Below, one piece after another: positions 55,836-64,000 of a DNA stretch of 64,000 nt. Location: the NCBI GenBank assembly GCA_946406115.1, contig OX291552.1, forward strand, positions 186,001-250,000. The letters run 5' to 3'. Both the position numbers and the translations under genes were made by a program. Below the pieces are notes generated by a model that worked only from the letters and a program-made list of their open reading frames with translations, did no database searches and was not told the DNA's origin. Origin of the DNA: Apoda limacodes. Taxonomy: Eukaryota; Arthropoda; Insecta; Lepidoptera; Limacodidae. How positions within the stretch are numbered: position 1 is the stretch's first letter; each line of letters opens with the position of its first letter.

Positions 55836-55992
55836 AATCAATAGTCACATAGTAATGATGTGTTTGTTAGGGGTGCTGGCGGAGGGGGCGCGGGGAGTGT
55901 TGACACAAGAGATTGGATCGTTCGCAGTTCGAATGAATAGGAGATTGCCGGAGCTTAAAGTAGTGAGTGGTGAGTACAGGTTTACCTACTAA
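55836..55992 (+). CDS. Possible exon or exon-like ORF end
   Basis: Within a frame that begins in the tandem array, 55852-55965 reads MMCLLGVLAEGARGVL and MNRRLPELKVVSG. It is GC-richer than its neighbours, and a GTGAGT sits at 55970-55975, a good donor-type sequence. An acceptor-type AG is at 55842-55843. The composition looks gene-like, but I do not recognise the protein. It could be a host gene exon or a fragment of an unknown element. Confidence 0.3.
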
Positions 55993-56377
55993 GTGTTACT
56001 TATACCGTCTGTACAACTGTTTGTGTACGTTACATCATTTACCATCATATTAATATTACATAAAATATGATAAAATATTTGATAATAAATTGAAATATTT
56101 GACCTTATTGCTAGTAAAACGTCCTTTGTCATGTCATAAAGCAAAATGTAAATAGTAAATAGATATAGACATGTTGAGATATGTCAATTGCTAACTACTA
56201 TGGAGGTCCGTACGTACAGAAAACCCTTATAGGATACAATGTGGAAAAGAAATAGAAAATAGATCGTTCCTTATATATTATAGGACAACCTATGAGAAGT
56301 CCATGGTCTTTAAGTAACGTGGTAAATCTCTTAATATTAGGCGTAAGTACAAACTTAGAACATCAACTGTTTGCAAA
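55993..56377. other. No gene seen
   Basis: AT-rich unassigned sequence between the exon-like ORF and a microsatellite. Confidence 0.4.
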
Positions 56378-56426
56378 CTGTACTGTACTGTACTGTACTG
56401 TACCGTACCGTACTGTACTGTACCGT
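56378..56426 (+). repeat. (CTGTA)n microsatellite with CCGTA variants
   Basis: About ten pentamer units, CTGTA/CCGTA. Confidence 0.92.
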
Positions 56427-56499
56427 GGGACACATTTATAATAATCGTTTAAGTATCCAAAAAGTACATTGATTACTTATTGATAGGTACATACATGAT

Positions 56500-57018
56500 A
56501 AGGAAAGGCCTCCCCCCTAACACAACGCCGACGTCCCCGGGTTCGTCGGCGACCGCAAGGATACACGAAGTATCAATGTGTGCCGGGGCTCTTCTCGCCC
56601 CCACTCAATCGCAATCGTAACCGCAACCGCGTTACGGGGAACTCCCCTCCTGGCGCTGAGTAACCTTCGGGTGCGTGCTCACGCTGGGCAAAGGGACACC
56701 CCCGAGAGCGACAACCCAAGCCGGGGCCGCGGGGAGCCCTTGAGCGTTGGGCGCTATATGGGCTGAAACTCCTTCAGAGTCTCGCCCCAAAAAGTTCAGT
56801 GAACCAGTAATGGCTGCATCAGCCAACTGCACAGTCAGCTCAGACAAATAAATAAATAGGGCGTTATTAAAACAGTAAAAATCAAAATGGATTCTACAAC
56901 CGCGCGCGATAAACCCCACTCCGTCTCCATCGGCTTCTTTAATGCCATGGGCTCTGCAACCAAATGTATGTGTATTTGTTACCTAACGCCTCCTAAACGG
57001 CTGAAACAGTTTGTTTGA
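56500..57018 (+). mobile_element. LINE 5' end stub with start of endonuclease
   Basis: A GC-rich leader (56500-56860) is followed by an ATG at 56887 and a 43-codon ORF. Its first 20 or so residues (MDSTTARDK, VSIGFFNA) resemble the N-terminal start of a Jockey-type endonuclease; similarity is lost after that. LINE fragments normally keep the 3' end, so retention of only the 5' end suggests deletion, or truncation by the following duplication and gypsy C. Confidence 0.55.
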
Positions 57019-57231
57019 ATTTACAAATGGACCCGGTAGGTGGCGCTGCAGTCGGTGTGTTTCTGGTCTCGTAAACGGCAGGGATGATTTTAATGATTTT
57101 TCTGTGTACGTTCGAGTGGGTCCCTGCAAGGTTTGAAAACACAATTGGACAAGATAGATGGCGCTGCAGTCGGTGTGTCACTGATCTTTTCATAAACAGC
57201 AGGGAGGATTTTAATTATATTATTTGTGTAC
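57014..57231 (+). repeat. Two diverged direct repeats, about 100 bp, 118-bp period
   Basis: Both contain GGCGCTGCAGTCGGTGTGT (57042 and 57160), a shared CAGGGA/TGATTTTAAT-type tail and end in TGTGTAC. The gypsy C LTR begins directly after the second. Confidence 0.8.
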
Positions 57232-57461
57232 TGTTATACCCCTATACTTCATACTAGCTCCGCTACCCTAACCCGGTGTCAGCTGTCTAGTCAGCATTTC
57301 ATACTCGACGCTTCCCATCCACCTCTCCGGTCAGTCAGTCCAGTCCGACCCTTCACTCGTGCCACTTCTTTAAAAAAATTGTACTTTCTACTTCTAATCA
57401 AATTAATTATAATTCAATAAATTCTTTTTTTAAAAACTAAAATCCCGGGTCCGATATAACA
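57232..57461 (+). repeat. Gypsy C 5' LTR, 230 bp
   Basis: Begins TGTTATA and ends TATAACA, a 7-bp terminal inverted repeat of the TG...CA type. It contains an AATAAA at about 57417. It is followed after 2 bp by the primer binding site. The 3' LTR lies outside the window. Confidence 0.85.
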
Positions 57462-57463
57462 TT

Positions 57464-57481
57464 TGGTGGCAGCGGTAAAGG
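57464..57481 (+). other. Gypsy C primer binding site
   Basis: TGGTGGCAGCGGTAAAGG, starting with TGG (complement of a tRNA CCA end) 2 nt after the LTR. The tRNA identity was not determined. Confidence 0.7.
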
Positions 57482-57633
57482 GATCTCTTTAGGTCCCCGG
57501 TACGCCAACGAAAAGTAACCAGTGCTATTTCATAAAAGTGAAAGTACATATATCTAAATACATCACCGCACTGTCCTGCAGAACCCTGAAAGGAAAACAC
57601 ACTCACTGCAGCTAGAAAAGTTCTTCAGAAGAT

Positions 57634-57671
57634 ATGGCTACTTCCAACTATAAACTCCTAATCCTGTAAGT
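57634..57671 (+). promoter_or_regulatory. Candidate env leader exon with start codon and splice donor
   Basis: ATG at 57634 opens ten codons plus two bases (ending in a hydrophobic KLLIL stretch), then GTAAGT at 57666-57671, a near-perfect 5' splice donor. Unspliced, the frame stops at once (TAA, 57667-57669). The phase (two bases left over) matches the env acceptor at 62443/62444. The leader ATG lies upstream of gag, so it would serve only the spliced RNA. This agrees with the known use of spliced env mRNA in errantiviruses. Confidence 0.72.
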
Positions 57672-57948
57672 GCCGTTTTAAATTTCACTCAAGTGAAAAA
57701 AAAAGTAAATCATGAACTTTGTCATAAGTGTTTTAAAAACTTAAAACTAAAACGATCAAAGTTAACTAGTATCGCTAGCTCATAATCATAACAGTGCTCC
57801 AACAGTCATAACAAAATTTGTTTTTTTAAGCAGAACCCTGAACGACGAACGCGAACACCTGCTGCAAATATTACTTTGGACCTTGAACAACTATTTTGTT
57901 CAAAGCATATTAATTTGACTTCTGTAAAACAAAATTTTGAACATAGAA

Positions 57949-58761
57949 ATGGTGCCTGAAGCCGACGCGTCGGAACAAAGAACCGACAAATTAGACATAA
58001 GCGTTATATTTAATTTTTTTAAATCTTTTATTGGGACAAGGGACAAATTGAACTCTTTTATATTTAATTGTAACAGCGCAGATGCACTAGCTAGTCAAAG
58101 CCAGAAACCCATTCTCTTAAAATTTATCATAAGCCAATTAGAAGGCAAAGCCGAGCGTGCTTTCTTAGTAAAATCTTTTGACACATGGGAACAACTGCGT
58201 GGATTTTTAAAAACTCAGTTTGGGGAGAAAAAAAACTACAATCACCTTTTGACAGAACTTCAAGAATGCAGAAAACCTTGAACGATACCGTGAACTTAGC
58301 AATTTCCGAAGAAAAAATTAAGAGTATAAAAAATCGCCAACCAATAAATACAAATTCTCGTTTTTCTCGCCCGCAAATAAACAGCCAGTCTTAAAGACCT
58401 AACCCCAATTTTAATCCAATGAACCAAAGGCCGTTTCGAAGATATCCAATTATCTGCAATTACTGCAAAAATCCCAGCCATTCCATAGAGGAATGCCGCA
58501 AACGAGAATACAACAAAAACAGACTTAGACCACCTCAAAATAATAATGCCTACCAACAACCTCAACCGTCCACGTCGCAAAATCGCAACTTCCAACCTCC
58601 GAATTGTAATTTTCCTAACAGAAGACCTGTAAATTTCGTACACCAAACCCATTAAAAGCTATGACTCCCAAAACGACTGCAACCAATATGACCACTACCA
58701 AGATGACTAAAATTAAAAACAAAATCCTAACCTTGAGCAGCATAAAGATATAAACAATTAG
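57949..58761 (+). pseudogene. gag: Gypsy C Gag
   Basis: ATG 57949 begins the frame with FNFFKSFIGTRDKLNSFIFN and FLKTQFGEKKNYNHLLTELQ, matching gag of B. It stops at 58281. Compared with B, about 60 residues are missing between the DTVN and AISEEK positions, and the frame shifts. The zinc-knuckle part is 58419-58655 (CNYCKNPSHSIEEC). After a further frameshift the gag C-terminus reads to DINN and a TAG at 58759-58761, next to the recoding site. Confidence 0.82.
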
Positions 58762-58791
58762 AGCTCCCCACTAGGTGTCGTACGGGTAGCT
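58749..58791 (+). promoter_or_regulatory. Gypsy C gag-pol frameshift site, eroded
   Basis: At the position of the B signal the sequence is ATA AAC AAT TAG. The slippery heptamer (58749-58755) is T ATA AAC rather than A AAA AAC, and the 6-nt spacer is kept. The hairpin (58762-58791) keeps only AGCT and CCC/GGG pairs around a mismatch. The -1 frame from 58755 is open and runs directly into the pol ORF that starts near 58791, so the position of the gag-pol switch is the same as in B. Confidence 0.75.
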
Positions 58792-61700
58792 TGACATGTA
58801 AAATCGAAGCCAAAATTAAATTCAAAACTACTGAACCAATTTCTAAGTCTAGCCAACAAAAAAATCATTCCCAAATCAGCTGCTCATCCACTGTATCCAG
58901 AACCAACCAACAGGGTAACCAGCCCCAAACTGACTGTTCGCTGACTGAATCCAGAACTAACCGACAGGGTAAGCAGCCCCAAACCGACAGTTCCCTCACT
59001 GTTTCTGAAATTACATTAAATTTCTCTGCACATAAACCTTATACTTCTCAAACAAATATATTCACGAGTAATCCCAACAGTAGAGTCTTACCTCATGTGC
59101 TTGTACAAACTCCAATATCTAACATTCCTCTATCTCTTCTAGTTGATTCAAGGTCCGCGATAAGCCTAATCAAACAATCTTCTATTGCCAAAGAACCACT
59201 GTCTATAATCAAAGAACCTATATTTATAAAAGGCATTGACCCTGTTCAAGAATCGAGCCCTACGTTAGTTCATTTCAAATTACAACTTTATTTAAATGAT
59301 AAGACCCCTTCTAAAGCAGTGTCTCATCCATTCCACATCATAAAGGACATTAACCGCCCCTACGATGAAATCATAGGCAATGATTTATTGAGCAAATTAG
59401 GGTGTAGTATAGATTATTCTAAGGATGTTTTGAAAATGGTAAAATCCGAGCTGAAACTGCACTTTAATGAACCTGTTTATATCATACCACCTCGTACTGA
59501 AATAGTAATTGAGAGCTCAGTTTCAAATCCCGATCTAAAGGAAGGTCTCGTATTAGACCAACACTATTCTAAAGATTTATTAATTGCTAACTGCATTGTA
59601 AAAGTTAAAAAAAAATAACAGAATAAACCTATCAGTCGTAAATATATCCGAATCCTCCATAACCATTAATTCTAACCTTAACTTAAATAGGACAAATGAC
59701 GTCTTACAGATGCTCCGTACACAACATTTAAATGAGGAAAAGCGAATAGGCCTATTTGAGGCTTGCCGTCACTACTCCGACATATTTCCTACCTGATGAA
59801 CCGTTATCCTTCACCCATGCTATTAAACATGAAATCAAAACAGTTACATCCCAACCTATCCACGTAAAATCCTATCGCTTTCCTGAATGCCACAAGAAAG
59901 AAGTGGAAACCCAAGTCACTAAAATGTTGAAAGATAATATTATCAAACATTCTATGTCTCCGTGGTCCGCACCCATTTGGGTGGATCCCAAGAAATTAGA
60001 CGCATCTGGACAACGCAAATGGTGCGTTGTTATTGACTATAGGAAGCTCAACGACGTCACGATTGGTGACTCATATCCCATTCCAAATATTTCAGAAATC
60101 CTAGATCAATTAGGCAAAAGTAAATACTTCCGGTTTTCACCAAATTAAAATGAAGATTCTTCTAAGACCGCTTCTTCTGTACCTCACGGTCATTTCGAAT
60201 TTAACCGTATGCCCTTCGGATTCAAAAATTCCCCCTCCACTTTTCAGAGATTAATGAATTCCGCACTTTCTGGTCTCCAAGGCATACAATGTTTTGTGTA
60301 CCTAGATGACTCTGTTATCTACTCTAACGACCTCCTTTCCCACCTAGAAAACCTTTCAAATGCCTTTCAGAGACTACGCCTGTATAACCTTAAATTACAC
60401 CGGACAAATGCGATTTTTTACGTAAAGAAGTTTCATACCTTGGTTACCTCATCACAGATAAAGGCGTTAAGCCAAATCCCGACGAAATAAGAGCCGTAAG
60501 CGAATTCCCAAAACCTAAATGTCCCAAAGATATAAAATCCTTCCTAGGATTTGTGTCTTACTATAGAAGATTCAGACTTTTCCAAACTTGCAAAACCACT
60601 CACGTCCCTATTAAAAAAGGATGTTCCTTTTCTGTGGCAGAATGAACACCAAATATCCTTTGAAACATTAAAAGAAAAACTTACCTCTGCTCCCTTATTA
60701 GCCTGTCCTGACTCCACTAAACCTTTCATACTTATCTTTGATGCATCCAATTATGCGGTGAGCGCTATCCTATCCCAAGGTCCTGTAAATAAAGATAACC
60801 CGATTGCCTATGCCTCGAGAACCCTCAACAAAAGCGAATGCAACTATAGCATAACGGAAAAGGAACTATTAGCTATCCTTTTCCATATCCTTTCGTCCAT
60901 ATCTTTACGGTCGAAAATTCCAAATAATTACAGACCACCAATCTTGTGAAACACAATTAAAAATTAACGAAGAGCTCTTGCCCAGTTGTCTTGATCCCTA
61001 CTTCCATAGGTAAGACGAATCGAACCCCTACATCTCAGATATCCTCTCCGACCTCGACAATTCCGCAGACGTGGCTCAAGCTGAAAAATAATTATTTACC
61101 TTCCAAAAAATACCTCTAATAACAAAACGTTTTACTTACTTTTTACGAAGTTGCACCACTTTGATGAACCCACTTATCCAGAAATATTCAAAACACTGAA
61201 ACACGTCAAAAATGAACTATCAGAATTGGCACATGTAAATGAAATTGCTATCTCAGACTTCAAGAACCCATTTGAGAAACACTCCTTCTGTAAAATATTT
61301 ATCATACTTACCTACCTGTTTCATGACACCTCAATCACCGTCCACATTTACCATAACACTATAATCTATCCTGTCCCTAGTGAAATTCAAAAAATACTGA
61401 AAGGAAACCATGACATTCCCATAGCAGGACATCTCGGATCCACTAGAATGTTGAATAGAATTAAAGAAAAATATTATTGAAAAAATATGCGTAATGACGT
61501 AGAAACTTATGTCAAACAATGCAACTCGTGTCAAGCTAACAAAGCGTTACGACGCATTAACCGTGCTCCTATGCAAATAACAACAACTTCTACTAAACCT
61601 TTTGAACGAGTATCCTTCGATGTCGTCTGTCCACTACCAGAAGTAGGCGCTGCCAAGCTTAAATATATACTTACTGTTCAGGATGACCTTACAAAATTCT

Positions 61701-62429
61701 CTGTCGCATACCCCATATCCAGTTGGACGGCTGAAGAAACATGCGAATGTCTATTACACTTCATTTCCCTGTTTGGGATACCCAAAATAATTCTCAACGA
61801 TCAAGGTACTAATTTTACTTCCAATGCTTTTAAGCAAACATGTAACTTCCTTAAAATTTAACAGCTATGGTCAACTCCATACCACCCACAAACACAAGGC
61901 GCTCTACAAAGGAGTCACTCGACTTTAAAGGAGCACCTAAAATCATATGTAAATGAAAATCAAACTAACTGGCCACGATATGTATATACAGGCATACTAG
62001 CTTATAACACTAATATACACTGTACTACCAACTATTCTCCCTATGAATTACTATACGGGCATAGACCATTTATTCCCGACAGTGTCTATAACACTGACTC
62101 AACTACTAGATTACGTAAAAATGCTTTAACACCGACTGAAACATTCGCGAGATGTAGCCCTGGAAAATATTAGGAGATCTAAGGAGAAGTCCAAAACATA
62201 TTATGATAAGAAAACTAGACCAGTGTCATATAAAGTAGGAGACTATGTATATTTAAGAACCCATTTCCGTTTGAGAAAAACTTTGGCTCTAATATGGAAG
62301 GGTCCTTTCAAAGTTGTTAAAATTCTTGGAAATAATACCCTGTCCTTATTAATAAATAGGCGCCACGTAAAACATCACTTTGACGAAGTCAAATTAGCAA
62401 ATTTAGGAGACGAAATTAGAATTAATTAG
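58755..62429 (+). pseudogene. pol: Gypsy C Pol: protease, RT, RNase H, integrase
   Basis: The linker contains GNQPQT and GKQPQT motifs. The protease (about 59090-59460) has DSR in place of DSG. In RT, a 20-bp deletion at about 60130 removes motif A with its catalytic Asp and shifts the frame; motif C YLDD remains (about 60300), followed by Ser. RNase H (FDASNYAVSAILSQGP, 60740) is truncated near 60949. Integrase has the HHCC finger (HDIPIAGH ... CNSCQ), FDVV (first Asp, about 61618) and LNDQGTNF. The Glu is Gln (CAA 61907-61909, GALQRSH). Stops: TGG to TGA at 61478 and TAA at 61859. The C-terminal module (IWKGPFK) ends at TAG 62427-62429. Confidence 0.88.
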
Positions 62430-62443
62430 ATTTTTTTTTTCAG
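62430..62443 (+). promoter_or_regulatory. Gypsy C env splice acceptor
   Basis: A run of ten T followed by CAG (62441-62443), starting one base after the pol stop codon. This is a strong 3' splice site context. The following env frame begins with codon phase 2, compatible with the leader exon ending at 57665. Confidence 0.75.
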
Positions 62444-64000
62444 ATTAAGTGGCATTTACTTCGACTTTGAAGGTCAAATGAAAACTATCAATGGATATCT
62501 TAACGTTATAATACCTATTGATATATATTTTATTAAACCGCACTTAGGCAATAAATATACTGCTTTTGATACGTTCCGATATTTATGTGAACAAAGCAAC
62601 GCTTTAGATGACTTAGAATGTTACAACTTATTAGAACCACTAACTGTCCGCTACGATGACATTATTAGAGATTTTGAAGCAATCTCTCACCTCTTACCCA
62701 ATCGTCAGAAACGTTCCGCTTGGTTTGGAGGCATTAGTACTCTGTTTAAATATCTCTTTGGCAACCTAAATGAAGATGACGCAGTTAAATACGACAACGC
62801 CATTTCCATGGTACAGCAAGACCAAAAACACATTGCATCACTTCAAAACATTCTGGTAACTCAATCTGTCTTAGAAAATGTCATACTGTTGACATTTAAG
62901 TTAACCAAATTAAGAAATTGAAGAAAGACCAAAAAATGCCATAGATGCCCTTTCAGAAAATGTGTACAACCTATCCTCAAATTCCGACAAACTTTATTTA
63001 AAATCAGAAATAATTGAAGTCTTCGCTATACTCAAGAGTTCAATTATGACCTTGTCCTTCAAATTAGAAGACATCGTAAATAGCGTAGCTCTAAGTTAAA
63101 ACCGTGCATTACACCCATCGCTCATTACCCCAACTGAATTGTATAACGAGTTAGTCAATAACAACCACCTTTTGGGTAACTCCAAAGAATTGCCTGTAAC
63201 ATTAGAATTAAGCCACATGTACTCACTTTTAATAGTTCTAGTATTATAAGCTACTTTATTAATGATAAGATTGTATTTGTTTTAAGGATTCCGCTAGTTA
63301 ACCCTAGAATATTTTATTTATATCATAGCATGCCACTACTGACCCCCTTTGATTCCAAACAACCAGAGACCTTCACCACTATAATACCTTCGTTTAAATA
63401 TGTAGCTATAACAACATATAAAGCTTTTTACACTATGTTTAATGAGCTCAATAATTGTAAAGTTGTGATAAAACGTGACTTTATTTGTGAAGTATCCATT
63501 CTGTATCATACCGACGCTCACCCTTCTTGTGAAAGCGAAATTATATCTAAGATATTATCTTCTCTTCCAAAACAATGTCAAACTAAGTTTGCATATGGCG
63601 AAGTCGACATATGGCAACCCTTAAGAAGTAATAGATGGATTTATGTACCGTCAGAACCCACAAAACTGTCAGAAGTTTGTCCAAACAAAGGTACTCAAGA
63701 AATCCCGGTCATAGGTACTGGGATACTAGGTCTTCCTGTTGATTCTACAGGCTACTGTAAGAGAACTCAACTCTTACCACAAACTATTGTAAACATGAAT
63801 ATGTCCATAGTTGAACCTAATTTCAACCTTATTAACGATTTATGCTGTAACTATGTGGCTTTTAAGAGTATTACATCCAAAGTGTTCCCTATTCTATTAC
63901 AAAATATAAATCTAGATAACTTACAAAAAGAAAACAAAATTCAAAATAATCTAATACAAAAGCTAGACAATATACTTGAGCAACCTCACATAATAAAATA
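62444..64000 (+). pseudogene. env: Gypsy C envelope fusion protein (F-like), partial
   Basis: Homologous to env of B along its whole visible length. It is open from 62444 to 62921, with a polybasic RQKR site at 62703-62714 followed by a SAWFGGIS fusion-type segment. A frameshift near 62910 leads to a second frame carrying helical and cysteine-rich blocks with stops (about 63099 and 63247). From about 63255 the frame is open to the window end, including a CCNY stalk motif near 63843. The transmembrane anchor lies beyond 64000. The role would be membrane fusion; this copy is broken. Confidence 0.86.

Larger units (their letters stand above)
57232..64000 (+). mobile_element. Gypsy element C, 5' LTR through env, continues beyond window
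   Basis: Env-bearing Ty3/gypsy element of the same lineage as A and B: LTR (57232-57461), primer binding site, leader with a split env exon, gag (57949), recoding site (58749-58791), pol (to 62429) and env (62444 to the window end). All genes carry lesions. Confidence 0.92.

Overview
The window is AT-rich animal DNA consisting almost entirely of transposable elements at different stages of decay. I found no host gene that I can name. The element mix points to an insect, most likely a moth or butterfly: Jockey-group LINEs with poly-A or AT-rich tails, a piggyBac element at TTAA, a Helitron with A^TC...CTAG^T ends, Ty3/gypsy elements with an F-like env (errantivirus type), and BEL/Pao elements. 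The species assignment is inference.

Layout. 1-1884: two fragments of one Jockey-type LINE (called J1 here), tail to tail. 1885-11410: two plus-strand gypsy elements, A (protease-RT joined to an env 3' end by internal deletion) and B (gag, pol, env, 3' LTR). 12051-12988: an internally deleted Helitron. 13045-15649: ORF1 fragments of two LINEs. 15650-22112: a minus-strand LINE (LINE-D) split by a piggyBac element (16517-18879). 24860-32217: a BEL/Pao element (Pao-1) split inside its protease by a near-complete J1 LINE (25087-28650, 7-bp target duplication), then interrupted in the integrase by LINE-B copy 1 (to about 35345). Env remnants lie at 35.5-36.4 kb and 45.6-46.2 kb. Between them is a LINE (LINE-C, minus strand) bracketed by 211-bp inverted repeats. 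47315-54140: a second LINE-B copy with a BEL/Pao element (Pao-2, 47625-53782) inside its reverse transcriptase gene. 54.4-57.2 kb: tandem arrays and a LINE 5' stub. 57232-64000: a third gypsy element (C), with 5' LTR, primer binding site, gag, pol and env, running off the window.

How the parts work. In gypsy B and C, gag and pol are in different frames. At the gag stop there is a -1 frameshift site, with a canonical slippery heptamer and perfect hairpin in B and eroded versions in C. Gypsy C also shows how env is probably expressed: a short leader exon with its own ATG and a GTAAGT donor, and a polypyrimidine-CAG acceptor just after the pol stop, in matching phase. Every element has nonsense, frameshift or active-site damage, and none looks autonomous.

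The most useful observations are the gag-pol recoding signal, the split env signal-peptide exon, the reciprocal nesting of the LINE-B and BEL/Pao families, the inverted repeats around LINE-C, and the fact that all five LTR elements lie in one orientation. That orientation, with the density of decayed env-bearing elements, would suit a piRNA-producing locus, but this is untested. I did not find a convincing new non-transposon system.
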